Assembly (NCBI GenBank): GCA_026874595.1
Contig: CM049322.1
Span: 39,364,840-39,428,839 of the forward strand
Direction of reading: 5' to 3'
From: Sipunculus nudus
Lineage: Eukaryota > Annelida > Sipuncula > Golfingiida > Sipunculidae
Length of the DNA stretch: 64,000 bases
Both the position numbers and the translations under genes were made by a program. Below are positions 27,865 through 38,777 of the stretch, one piece after another. The first letter of the stretch is position 1, and every line of letters begins with the position of its first letter. The notes below the pieces were generated by a model. That model made no database searches, was not told where the DNA came from, and worked only from the letters and a program-made list of their open reading frames with translations.

Positions 27865-30800
27865 CCACTCAATAGTTGTTCATCAGGGGATAATGTACTT
27901 CGTACTCATCGACCTCACAACTCAGACCAGCTATATATATTCCTTCAGCTGACAGCTATAGTCCACTATACACTGAAGTATAACACCGAACGAATTATTT
28001 ACCTGTTGCGCCAATCATCAGCTTTCATCTGCTAGTACGCAGTGGTTCACCAGCTCATCGTAGTTTCTGAACACCTATACTTAACAATATTGTATACACT
28101 GAACATAGTTTTACAGGATTACTTCTAAGAAAATAGATTTCGCTTCTCTTTCTAATACAGGATATTGTTCCTACATTCAGCCAAAATCTAGCCGATATTG
28201 CGACAAAAAGAATGTGTTCTTCATGATCAGATGCTTTCATATTTTAGCTTCCCAAGATGTTCATCTTGATCAGGTGCTTTCATATTTTAGCCTCCGTAGA
28301 TAACTTTATCAAGCGCCCAAAACTGCTTCAACATGAAGTCGCTTGTATCACATATAACATCCTTAAAATGAACTTATCTCGTTTTGATTAGCATGACGCA
28401 TTTTCTCCAATTGTTGGAATATGATCTTTCGAGGACCGAGTATTTCTCTCGTGTATACAATTTTAACTCTACAGATTTATTTTTGCAAAATTTTAAACAC
28501 CCAGCTTTCTTGATGCAAAATTAAACTGTATCGGTGTTGCCACTTGCTTAGATAAGATAATGAAAGTTTACTCTGTACACTCCGGAGAATGCCTTTGTTC
28601 ATGCCACAAAGTCGATTGTTAATCATCAACAAATAATAAAGCTGCTTAACTTTAACATAATACATAGACAACATACTCAACATTGACATGGCAAGCATTT
28701 ATACATAGATTGAAACCTGTGAAATAAGTTCGCTGGTGGGCTAGCCAAAAAGTGGTCTTAATTCACAGGTGGTTTATAAGACATGTCAGTTATAACCCCT
28801 GTAAATGCTTTCGGTTCACTCAAGGGTGGTCTTACTAGTCAGATAGTCCAATTAGATAAGTGGTCTTTCAGACAGGTTTCACTGTATTTGGATGTACACG
28901 ATCATTTGATTTATTTATGTATTTCAGAGTCACCCTGGGTGATTATCCGGTTGGTGCTAGAGGGCGCTGCCTGTTTCTTCTTCCTCATCACGCTGGTGGC
29001 ATCCAGTAGTTGCAGTCGGTCTTGCTGTGGCAAAGTCGCTGGTTATCGAGTGGCTGGCTTCTTCGCAGGATTCAGTGGTAAGCTTGTTGTTTTTAGCTCA
29101 GCTGACTATTAGTCATGCTGGGATATAGCGATGGGTCTTTGTCCGGCGTCCTTCCGTCTGTCCGTCCGGCCGTCCGGCCGGCAAGACGTCCGTCCGTCCG
29201 TTAGCAGGGCACAAATCGTAACCATAGGGGCTATGGCCATGAACCCTATGCAGTCTTAGAGGTTCTAAAAAGATCCCCTTGCAAACCTGAAATTAGGTCA
29301 CTGCGGCCTATATTCTCGAAGTTATGGGGTGTGTTTGCACCCCCCAGAAATAATTCTTTTAGCCAAAATTTTCATCCCAAACCTTCCATCTTTCACACAC
29401 AGCAAACCTACCAACAGGGGAAGAACCATAATTATTTTGAGGTCACAAGGTCAAAGGTCAAGGTCACAGAACCAACTTCTTTGAAAAGCCTCAGGATGCA
29501 TTTTAAGGAAACCTTTCATCCCAATTCTTTGATCTTTCACATGTAGCTCACCTACTAAGTGGGAGAAGAATCCTATAGATGTTGAGGTCACAAGGTCAAA
29601 GGTCAGGGTCACAGGATCCACTTTTTTTAAAAGGTTGTGGACACATTTCAAGCTAGACCTTTCATTCCAAACCTTTCAGCACTGATATCGCTTCTCTGAA
29701 AACAGGGGAAAAGACCTGTTGATTTTGAGGTCAAAGGTCAAGTTCACAGCACCTTCTTCTTGCGTGGAGTCATTTTCAGCAAACTTTTCAATCTATACAC
29801 TCCATCTGTCATATATGGCTTACCTACCAATAGGAGAAGAAGCCTATTGATGTTGAGTTCAAAAGGTCAAAGGTCAAGGTCACAATATTGTTCTAAATGC
29901 TCGTGAACATATTTCAAGTGAAACCGTTCAACCCAAACCTTCAGTCTTTCACATATGCCACATCTATGCATCACTGAATTTGATTCAAACTTCATATTTA
30001 TGGGTCTTTTTGCATGAAGAAATAACTAATTGATTTTGAGGTCAGCTGGTCAGGAGGTTAAAGGTTGCAGGTCTAAGTTATTCACTCATTGGTTGCCAAG
30101 TAATTACACCCGGCCAGATGTAAGTGGTTAGTAGTTACCCATCATTTAGAAAGAATCCAGTTGATATGTGGGCAAAAGGCCAAGGTCATAGGTCAGGGAT
30201 GTTCACAATAACTTATTTTGTAGACCATCTCTATTTTTCTTGTTTTCTTGTATATATAACCAGATGGCACTCACAACTGGTACATCTCATTATGTGCCCA
30301 TAATTGTCAGTGACACTTGGGATATATGACTCCCTTTTGTATCAGCTCATGGAGTGATAAGGATATATCATTAGTGCATAACAAAAACACTGTTGCCGGA
30401 ATGCTTTGGCCAGGCATTAAGACTATAAGAGTTAAGTGTTAAGGTTTAGCTACTGATTTATAAAATGATTGGAACATTTTGAAGTTTATATCATGGAATC
30501 ATAGCAATAAACTTAGTTTTCTAGATATATGAATATTATTATACAAATCATCAGATATACCAGCAAGTGTTTGTTCTGATAATATGTGGGTCTGTACCTG
30601 GATTTAGGATGGCTTTATTTGATTACAAGACTCTTAGTGATGCTTTCTGCATTTCTTTTCTTTTAGGTTTTGCAGTTTACCTACCCTGCTGACCCATTGA
30701 ATAGCAAGCTGATAATTAAAACAAATTGGACTTGCACTTTTTACATTTGCATGTTCATAAATCTGATATGAGAGCTCTCCAACCTGATCATGCCTTTTGA

Positions 30801-33110
30801 ATTGTTTTGGACATTCATAACTGTTACATTCCTTGAAGCAATTGCTACAAGTTTAGTGTCTTATTGGAGGATGTGTGACTTGTCAGAAAGCCATTATGTC
30901 TGCCAGGTAGCCATTTTAGAAATCCTTTTGCCAGGACAGTTTCTGTGATTTTTTTTATGTTTGGTCCCTTTTAGAGGATGTTTGTTGTTCAATTTCCGAC
31001 CTGTCAGAAATCCAATATGGCCACCAGGACGCCATCTTTAAATTCCTTTAGAACATATTATCTCAAGAACTATTAAAGTGAATGCAGTGGGATGTATATT
31101 AATGTAATCTTGCATTGGGTCAAAGATTTCTTAATAAATATGACCATCATTTATGAAAGCTCAGTACAGTTGGCTTGTATTGAATAAAAATTAATATGGA
31201 AGCACCAGTTTCACAATAATTCTTGCATGGATTTCCTTGATCTTTTGCTATATTTTGATCTTATATGTGGCCTGTGTGGTATTCCTTTTGAGACTGACAG
31301 GTATCGAGCAGGATTAGTTCCTGATAGCTCAACAACCATACATTTTGCCTCAGACCATCATTCACTATGTTTTAACCAGACATATATGATAAGAATTTAT
31401 GGCAATGTAGAAAGTTCAAACAAAATTGGCATAAAGGTTCTGCAACAATCTTACTAGAAGTTGTGAATTGCAGCCCATGATGTCGCAGGTCATGCTTGGC
31501 AGCTGAGCGTCATGACCCATGGGTCACTTGTTGATCAACATTTTCTCTCTATAAAGCGCATATATATAAAGACACCAGTTCTTTTTTCCCGATATATATT
31601 AAATGTCACGAATAATTTGAATGAAGAATTTTTATCAAACATATCTGCTAGTTTTCATGTTCACTGTGTCTAGTCATTCAGATTATCTAAAATGGATTTT
31701 AAAACTATATGTATATATTATGGCCCATATCACGATCTTGAGCAACGGTCCAGACCAAATCCGGATCCGGATTCAGTCCGGCATAAACCCCGATTGGGAA
31801 TTGAGGCTAGACCGGATTCCAATCGGTGGATAAGTATATAAGAATATTTTTATTGTATCCCCAGACAAAGTCGGGGGAAAGTATGGTTTAAGCTCGTTAG
31901 TGCCGCTGCCGCAGAGATTTGTTTTGGACGCGATAACTCGAGAAAGATATTTAACAAACTTGACATGATCATAGACATGGGTGGGAGGAAGGAGCTTATT
32001 TAAATTGGGGTCATGACCTTTACTAGGAGAATGACCTTGACCTTAAAAAAATTCTATGGGGGGGGGGGGATCATACAAATTCTTAAATATCTCAAGATAC
32101 ATTGCATGGATTGGTCCAAAATAAAAATGTAAATCCATCTTGATGTGTTTTCTGGCAACCAGACAGGTGGCGCCACCTACCTTTCCGTTTTCATAGTATA
32201 AATAAAGGCCCTTTTTCAGGAATGATTTGCCGTATTGGCCTGAAATTTTGCATGTCCATAGTTTACAGTTGGAAAAAAACTAAGCAGTACCGAGAATCAA
32301 TGCATTTTTGAATTAAGAAATAACATTAATGGAGAAATAGCTTCTATTTTCATGTAAAAGTGTGTTATGCATAATTCATGTTATTAATAATGCAGATAAT
32401 AGACAAATACAAATTACAGTGTGCTGCAACATATACTTGCAACATTACTTACACACATTATACAGATCAAATGGTTATTCTTTTGTAGAGAAAAAAAATC
32501 ATTTTTAAAAATATAAGCAGTTTTATATTGATTTGATAGTAAAAAGGGCCTTTTGGACATGAAGTTTACATATAGATACAGTCATGAGCTGGATCAAGGC
32601 TTTGTGTAACCATAACCTATAATTGATTAGACATGCAGTCATTCTCTTTGTTTTCAATTTAAGATCTGGATTTAAGTCGGACTGAATACCGATCGAAATC
32701 TTGTCTGGAGAAATCGGGAACTGGCCCAGGCCAGATCCCGGTCCGAATTTGGTCCAGTGTAAATCCCGATCGGGATCGAGTCTGGACCAATCGGCAGTTG
32801 TTGAAGATAGGGATCTGAGCCTTGACATAGATATTATATATGTACGTGTGTGTGTGTTTATGTGCTTATTTTATGTTTGAAAATATAAGTGAGACATATC
32901 AAGAGAATTATTAGTAAATGAAATTTATGTTTTCTCTCTCTAGCTCTCCTGGTTCTGGCTAGTATGTCCACATTTTGGTGGTACACCAGAGGGAGTCAGT
33001 ATCACGTGGCCGTGTGGCTCTCTATCCCGGAGATCGTCCTGGGTTTTATTGCTGCCAGTGGAATGTGTTCATTATCAAATGTTTACGTCATTAGACCACA
33101 GCGTCTGTGA
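19991..33110 (+). CDS. Claudin/PMP22-type four-transmembrane protein, gene 1 (3 exons)
   Basis: Rebuilt from three exons: 19991-20186, 28928-29077 and 32944-33110 (513 nt, 170 residues). Both introns are GT-AG and phase 1, so the frame joins without repair. Membrane segments fall near residues 11-29, 69-91, 107-128 and 138-160. The first outer loop carries W33, then G42-I43-W44, C47 and C54, matching the W-GLW-C-C signature of the claudin/PMP22/EMP superfamily. A cysteine cluster follows segment 2 (residues 94-99). Members sit in the plasma membrane and act in cell junctions, barriers or as channel accessory subunits. Short tails and no obvious PDZ-binding end argue against calling it a classical claudin. 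A paralog with identical exon layout lies in opposite orientation at 38610-44853. Family assignment is firm; the exact function is unknown. Confidence 0.82.
21640..21850 (-). mobile_element. Dispersed element, copy A (minus)
   Basis: Reverse complement of the family at 24914-25200, 52040-52275 and 58135-58400: CCAGGTTMAT, CGGATCYACMCMAAA, TTCATTKGCCC and ATGAGATCCCAT phrases, ending in ATGAACAAACACACAC. Ending in a CA microsatellite suggests a SINE-like or nonautonomous origin. Confidence 0.7.
22230..23240. repeat. Tandem array ~290 bp with AGGTCA motifs
   Basis: TCAAACTTAATATAT recurs at 22320, 22610 (varied), 22867 and 23157; AAGCAAGAACCCTATTGA and GAGGTCAAAGGTGAAGG recur with it. Each unit contains AGGTCA half-sites, several as direct repeats (AGGTCAAGGTCACA). 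Confidence 0.8.
24366..24812. repeat. Long CT-rich microsatellite/pyrimidine tract
   Basis: Almost pure C and T for about 440 bp, including a C run of 14 or more and an unbroken (CT)n tail at 24749-24812. Such mirror-like purine/pyrimidine tracts can adopt triplex structure. Confidence 0.95.
24914..25200 (+). mobile_element. Dispersed element, copy B (plus)
   Basis: Best matched by 58135-58400: GGCTTGCGCCATG, CTCCCCAAAACGTGTTTGCA, TTCTTCATTGACCCATTCCC and GAAATGCCCTGAA, followed by AACACACAAACAGACAAAT. Confidence 0.7.
26780..27043. mobile_element. MITE-like inverted repeat
   Basis: ATGGTTCTCAGGCAC at 26780 and its complement GTGCCTGAGAACCAT at 27029, both with ATTGATGCGGGC-type sequence inside. 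A one-ended relative (GGTATGGTTCTCAGGTACTT) lies at 52678. Confidence 0.6.
28706..28887. mobile_element. Mariner-like MITE just upstream of exon 2
   Basis: Left end AGATTGAAACCTGTGAA, right end GACAGGTTTCACTGTA: terminal inverted repeats of about 17 bp with a TACAGTGAAACC-type end. It ends about 40 bp before the claudin-like exon 2. Confidence 0.6.
28928..29077 (+). CDS. Claudin-like gene 1, exon 2
   Basis: 150 nt between acceptor TTTCAG (ending 28927) and donor GTAAGC (29078). It encodes residues 66-115: membrane segment 2, a loop rich in Cys and Ser, and the start of segment 3. It has the same length and phases as exon 2 of the inverse paralog (39835-39984), and both share W, E-x-AA, CCG and RVA at matching places. 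A mariner-like MITE ends about 40 bp upstream of the acceptor. Confidence 0.85.
29078..32943 (+). other. Intron 2 of claudin-like gene 1
   Basis: Noncoding 3.9 kb containing an AGGTCA-rich tandem array (29270-30240), dispersed repeats with GCCATCTT/GCCATTTT phrases (30890-31060), and two related GGTCCAGAC-type segments in opposite orientation at 31735-31830 and 32650-32815. Confidence 0.65.
29270..30240. repeat. Tandem array ~145 bp with AGGTCA direct repeats
   Basis: GAGGTCACAAGGTCAAAGGT recurs at about 29438, 29583 and, varied, 29727 and 29850. Each unit holds AGGTCAAAGGTCA, the DR1 arrangement of nuclear-receptor half-sites, plus AAGGTCACA. Confidence 0.8.
32944..33110 (+). CDS. Claudin-like gene 1, exon 3
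   Basis: Begins after the acceptor CTCTCTAG ending at 32943 and stops at TGA 33108-33110. It encodes residues 116-170: the rest of membrane segment 3, an outer loop with tandem Trp and Tyr, segment 4 (about residues 138-160) and a short basic tail ending in R-P-Q-R-L. No close AATAAA was seen; the first clear one is at 33791. Confidence 0.85.
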
Positions 33111-34300
33111 AAAAGACGTCACTTACAAAGAGCGAAAATCACTTATTATTATTATTATTTTTTTTTTATTGGACCACTCTCCGCCAGGAGTGGCTGTGCG
33201 ACGTTCCAATTGACGTCTGCCATATTAACTATTCCTATGGTCCTAACAACCAGATTATCTCGTATTCATAAAGGCCATGTTGTTTAAAGTCCATGTTCGT
33301 CTGCTTTCAGCCAATTATATTGCGTGTCGAACACCAGTCATTTCAATATTATAATATGCGACAGTCTGACCTCCCACCCCTCAGGTTTACGTCATGTTAT
33401 GCGGCAGTATTGGAAAATCCTACAGAGGCTAACACCTGTATCAAGCGTTAAGTTAGAGTATTATTACAACTATCTTACATAAATGATTTCCAAAAAAAAC
33501 GGGTTTTTTTGCGATATTTATAAGATACAAAAATGAATAGGGAACTGGTTTAACTCCCTTCCTCACAGCTATGCCTCGAATATATAAGTGCTAAATTGAC
33601 ACTCCCTAATTAGTTTGTAATATACGTTACCACATAAATTTACTGCATAATTATCAAGATCTGCCCAGAATTTGCTATTTATCGTACATAATCATACAAA
33701 AAAAATACATAAACAGTAAAATGCATAAACATTGGAGCTTTCCTATGCAGACGTGGATGATGGCTGATGGCTTACAGCTAACCAGAACTAAATAAATAAT
33801 CAAATGCTCTACTTATTAATCGTTACTTTTAAAAATATTGATTGGACCATATGACGCAAATAAATCGCCACCGGTCCTGTTAGCTCTATCATTACATCGG
33901 ACCTCTCCTGCCACCTACCGGACGGATCTGACGTGGAGGTGTGCAGCACGTACGCAAGGTGTGGATAGTTTAAGAGGAAAATGGACCGAGGAGGGGGCTG
34001 CAGATGTAATATTAATATCCTAGAAGATAGATCGGTGGCTGCGGATTTATTATGTCTTTATTGCATTAAGTATTTGCGGACACTGGGGTACGGGCTATAG
34101 TTGGACTCGACATAGTTACAACTCCATTCCACATAACCCCTCGATAATATTTATATAGTTGGTGATTGGCACTCTGTATGTTTGGTTGAAAGAAATGGGC
34201 GGAAGTGAGCTGGATACCAGTCTAAAATTTTAGGCAGAGAAATGCTCGGTGTTGTTTACATTTCATAGATTTTCGGAAGTTGATGTAGTTTACTGGGAAC
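33111..34300. other. Intergenic between the two convergent claudin-like genes, first part
   Basis: 3' flank of gene 1. A short ATT/T-rich run follows the stop; AATAAA occurs at 33791. No gene recognised. Confidence 0.45.
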
Positions 34301-34304
34301 ACTC

Positions 34305-34520
34305 TAAAAATTTTTTTTTTGCTTCATAAAATTTTTTTTATGCTTCCTAAATTTTTTTTTTGCTTCCTAAAATTTTTTTTTTGCTTCCTAAAAAAATTTT
34401 TTTTTGCTTCATAAAATTTTATTTTATGCTTCCTAAATTTTTTTTTTTTTTGCTTCCTAAAAAATTTTTTTTGCTTCCTAAAAAATTTTTTTTTGCTTCC
34501 TAAAATATTTTTTTTTGCGA
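34305..34520. repeat. Minisatellite TTTTTTTTTGCTTCCTAAAA (~22-25 bp, ~9 units)
   Basis: GCTTCCTAAA or GCTTCATAAA alternates with T runs nine times. It is followed by ATCTCGAGATGTTATCTCGA and AGATAACGAGATAA, overlapping palindromes. Confidence 0.9.
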
Positions 34521-34799
34521 AATTCTATGTCGAGATCTCGAGATGTTATCTCGAGATAACGAGATAAATTTTTTTTTTTCTGTGTCCTTAATCAGCCACC
34601 GTACTAAATGGCTAGTCTTGTCAAATTTTATCTTGCCTGTTAAAAGCCAGAATTTTTTTTATATACAGTTAAGCATTCTTTTATTGTTGTGTAGACATTT
34701 GAGTTGTGTTCATGGAGAAATCATTACCAATATCAAGTAGGCATAATTTTGTTATCGAAATATAACCTAGATAACTCTCTGTGTGGAGAATGATTAATG

Positions 34800-35250
34800 T
34801 CCAGTGTAGCGACATCTGGTGGCGATCAAATGAATTCTCTTCACGTGTAAAACCACACACTGCGCAGTCGGTCTCACCAGAGTACGACCCTGCTCGTTAG
34901 GGGTTTTGGGCGTCACAATCTGACCCCCACAATGCACCGCGGCTGCTACATACAATAATGGCGTAGGAATAATTGTATTGAAGAGGGTGGTGTTGTATGT
35001 TCAAGTCCGGTACCTTGGATAAGAATTGTTTCAAGGTGTATTACATAAACTTGGGTGTTTTACCGTAAGGACTCCAAGGAATAAGGAGAATATTTTGAAA
35101 GCATGCGCATGTGAGATGTAATAATAAGTAGTTTCTTTGAAATGTAACAAATTTTGATTTTAAAGTTTGACAGTGCATACATGTGATCACGGCCGGCCCT
35201 CACTGCCAAACAGGAAGAGGTTGTTTTTGAGTAGTTACTGCCTCTGGCGG
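34800..35250 (+). repeat. ~420-bp dispersed repeat, copy 1
   Basis: Matches 54830-55225 in order: CACACTGCGCAG, CTGACCCCCACAATGCACCG, AATATTTTG-AAGCATGC, GATTTTA-GTTTGACAGT, AGAAGAGGTT-type and ACCTCTGGCGG phrases. Noncoding. Confidence 0.75.
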
Positions 35251-36629
35251 AAGGTTGAGAAAACCATAAATGAAGTTGTTGTGGTTTGACCACCATCTAA
35301 GTGGATAGATGTAACAGAAGATATGTATGAACAAAAAAAATTTAAATGAACAGGATTTCATATTTCGATTTAATTTATATACAACTATTTTGCATTAGAT
35401 GTTTTAACTTGCATTTACACTCACATAGTATATAACTAACTCACTTCGCACATAACAGGTGGCGTGCTTGTGTATATATAGCCATATTTGAAATTTGGGA
35501 TGGACCGTTGTAGGATATATAACTGGAAGACCAGGTGGCGCAGTAGTCCAGTGTGGAGAAATGTTTATGGGAAGGTGCTTTAAAACTTAAATAAGCGATC
35601 ATATGATTTTGATTGTGCAGTGAATGTTATGCGTTATATGGTGAAAAGTTATATATCATGTGATAATATTTGTACATATATAATATTTCCTTTTAAACCA
35701 AACACTTTCTCAGGGTGTGTTTGGTACACACAGCAGTGGTACAGCAGTGGTATACACAGTAGTTGCGATTACTTACACATGGCACAGTGACACCAGATTA
35801 GAGGGTCTTGATATATTGCGAAACATGGGTATGTAAAAAATAAAATTTATGGGTCAGTATCAGGCAGACATGAAGTGTGAGAAGGGTAGATAATTTACAT
35901 CTGACCGGCCTTGACGAATACAGACTTTTGTACAAACTGTGGTATTTATTTTGTCTCAGCACAGCACCAGACAGGGAGTACTTCCAACTGCACTGAATTC
36001 CCTCCTCAAATATTTCAAAAGACCTTTGATGACGTACACACAGACATTTTAAGGGGTCATCTCGTGTGAGATACTGTATGTGTGTGCATATATATGTTAA
36101 TATTTTATTATTCTTTTGATACCAGCTAAGTACTTACAGTCACTATTTGAATGATATCTGATATTTAACATTAAAATATTTTGCAAAAACGTCTTGTTGT
36201 CACTGTCTACAGCATTGTTTTGTTGTTAACTAGCTTAACACGCACATCCACACACCCAACCACACGCCCACATACACACATACATTTGATGGGCTCTAAA
36301 CGTATAGTTTTATTTATTTTTATCATCCTGTTTTGTATTTATGGTATAGTCAAAATAAAATTCCTTTGGAATTTATGCCATGTTGTGTGTTTTTTGCCAA
36401 GCAATGTAAATATTAAAAGTAAAATGAACTTGAAACTATCGAACATATCCCGTCCTCCCGTCCTAGATTATGGGAGTGTAGATATACGTCACACAATAGT
36501 CATGAATGCATAGCTCGGTATACATTTAAATTCAAGATAAGGCTTATCTCTCTTATAGGAGGGTCTTTAGTTCTCATGTTTGTGTTTCGAAATGTGTGTA
36601 TATATGTGTGTGATAGTGTGTTGATCTGC

Positions 36630-36769
36630 TAATTGTTTGTCCATCTGTCTGTCTTTCTTAGCATGTCTCGCGTTTCGACAAGTGCCTGTCTCAGTCACTG
36701 TCTCTTTCTCTGTCTCCCTCTTATTTTCTCTCTACATGTCTCGTTTTCTTTACCCTGCCCTTCTTTCTT

Positions 36770-36812
<43 letters not shown>

Positions 36813-36900
36813 GTCTGTTTGTCTGTCTGTCTCTCTCTCTCTGTCTCTGTCTGTCTGTCTCTCTCCCTCTCTCTTTCTGTTGTTTTTTTTTCTCCATGCA
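36630..36900. repeat. CT/GT-rich simple repeat
   Basis: (CTGT)n and (CT)n tracts. Frames through it give only Ser/Leu/Val repeats. Confidence 0.9.
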
Positions 36901-37039
36901 GAAAATATGCAGCAAAACAGAATACGTATGTTATAAACCTAATGAAGTAGCGCTTATCATTAACGCGAAAAATATCTATATTTTCCTGCGCAATGTAATC
37001 AAATATTTTGCTGATCTATAATATTTTTTAAAATGATGA

Positions 37040-37047
37040 TGATAGTG

Positions 37048-37079
<32 letters not shown>

Positions 37080-37080
37080 G
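37040..37080. repeat. (AAT)n microsatellite
   Basis: About ten AAT units after ATGATGATAGTGATAATAAT. Confidence 0.9.
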
Positions 37081-37309
37081 GCTTGGTGCAGGTAACAATG
37101 ACTCACGGGGATCTTTTAATAAACGGACTGGGCCTGTGAAATTTCCTGCAGCTTGATCTGCCGTTTTTCCAACAAACAGAGGCAAACCATCTGGTTGCAG
37201 ATAATAAAGGAATTCCCTCCCTCATTTTGTTACAAAATTAGTGGAAAAAAGAGGCCTTTACAAAGAATGTAGCACCCCTTTGTGAACAGGGTATAATTGC
37301 TGGTGGACG

Positions 37310-38063
37310 GACGTTTCGGACACGGACATTTCGGACACGGACGTTCCGGACTAGTACGTTTCGGACAGGTCTTTTTGTAAGGAAGGACGTTTCGGACAGA
37401 TCAATATTATGACCAGAAAATGACCTTTTATTATTACAATTCTTAGTGTATCAATGTAGCCATATGTTTAATGATATAGTATTCATTTGCCTGCAAAATA
37501 TTGGGATTAATTGGGGGTTCATTTTGTGGTATTTGTAAGCAAAAGATACAGTATTTTTCCAGGCAGATTTTGTAAGGAAGCAAACTGTGAAAACAGAATA
37601 GAGTGGACTAGTGACAAGGGAAATTTTGTTTAATAAAACTATGAAAACTACACAAACATAATAATCATGCACTAATATTAATGTTCATTCTATGTAATGA
37701 TAAATTCTGTCATGGCGTTGTTTAGGGTTGTTTACTTATTTTAAAAAATTCACAAATTCAGTATCCATTATCTACTTCATTTAAATTATATATTAATATA
37801 ATATATAAAAAAAAACTTAGAATAACGCACAAATATTGTTGCTCATTCCTAGAAAAATCACCATCAAATGTTATAAACTCTGCGATGGTGTTGTTCATAG
37901 GTATAGTTATTTAACAATTTCACATAAGCAATTCCTTTTTTTCACAACTTAGAATTTCTGGTAATAATATGGATCTGTCCGAAACGTCCTCTCTAGCAAA
38001 AAGGCCTGTTCGAAACACCCTAGTCCAGAATATTCTATTCCGGAACGTCGGTGTCCGAAACAT
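37310..38063. mobile_element. Nonautonomous DNA element with ~110-bp terminal inverted repeats
   Basis: Left arm 37310-37420 and right arm 37950-38063 are complementary: GTTTCGGACA motifs, TTCCGGA, ACTAG, GGACAGGTCTTTTTG and GGACGTTTCGGACAGATC all recur inverted and in order. The interior is AT-rich and noncoding. It sits between the convergent claudin-like genes. Confidence 0.85.
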
Positions 38064-38416
38064 ACTACATTCATAAATGCTACTGATTTATTATGACCAG
38101 GGAGTGCTGCAGCAGGTACTGTTTGTACCACTGGCAGGCTTGCCCTGCCAGATGGCCCTCATTAGTGGACAGTTCCGGAGTAGATCTATTCGGGTTAAGC
38201 ATCACAGATTTTGTTAAACAAAATCAAATACAAACCAGAATTACACTTTGGGAGGAACCACGCTAAGGTTATTTTTTTCACTGAAATATATTCAACCAAA
38301 TACAATCTTTTTGTCGAAATACTTTCAGTTCTCGCCGACAGGCGTAGCAAGTGTGATGGGGAAATGTATGTTGAACAGGAAAGATGAAACACAATGTTCT
38401 TTTGTTATAAATGATA

Positions 38417-38422
38417 TTTATT
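38417..38422 (-). promoter_or_regulatory. Candidate poly(A) signal of claudin-like gene 2
   Basis: AATAAA on the minus strand about 190 bp beyond the TGA at 38610. The hexamer is exact, but AATAAA is common in this AT-rich DNA, so the assignment rests on position only. Confidence 0.4.
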
Positions 38423-38609
38423 TTTAGTGCAAGCAGGGGATAACATATAGAAACTATAAACCGTTTTATGTTATTTCCCCGCACATTGATGGTGCTACAA
38501 ATTGATACATGTACACTTATTATTTAAAAGTTCATTCAGTCTTTGTAAAAATATTCTGACTGATACGGTCAGATGGATCAGTTATTGAAAGTCTGTGTAC
38601 GAAACTAAA

Positions 38610-38777
38610 TCAGTAATCTTCGGCTGACTTGCTTCTTCCCGCCACCCAGAGGTCACGTGCTGCCAAGAAACCGAACACCATGACGACGATGCACAGGTAG
38701 ACGTTAGCGAAGTAAAACGAGGCCATGCTTTTGGTGAACTCGAACAGGACCCCAGAACTGGCGGCCACGGCCAAGCC
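38610..38777 (-). pseudogene. Claudin-like gene 2, exon 3 with one-base frameshift
   Basis: Acceptor TTTCAG ends at 38778; 168 nt to TGA 38612-38610, where gene 1 has 167. After five codons in the correct phase the frame must move by one base at 38760-38762 to continue into a hydrophobic segment that aligns with membrane segment 4 of gene 1. Read literally, the product ends at TAA 38706-38704 and loses segments 3 and 4. The remaining frame is open for 50 codons, so the damage, if real, is recent. AATAAA on the minus strand (38422-38417) is a plausible poly(A) signal. Confidence 0.75.

Larger units (their letters stand above)
20187..28927 (+). other. Intron 1 of claudin-like gene 1
   Basis: Noncoding 8.7 kb filled with repeats: a CT microsatellite (21103-21141), a dispersed element (21640-21850), the 290-bp tandem array (22230-23240), a 440-bp pyrimidine tract (24366-24812), another element copy (24914-25200), (AT)n at 27820-27860 and MITEs. 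No extra exon was recognised. Confidence 0.7.

Noticed and set aside
36633..36950. Ser/Leu/Val/Cys-rich frames
   Set aside because: Simple CT/GT repeat; two overlapping frames are equally open.
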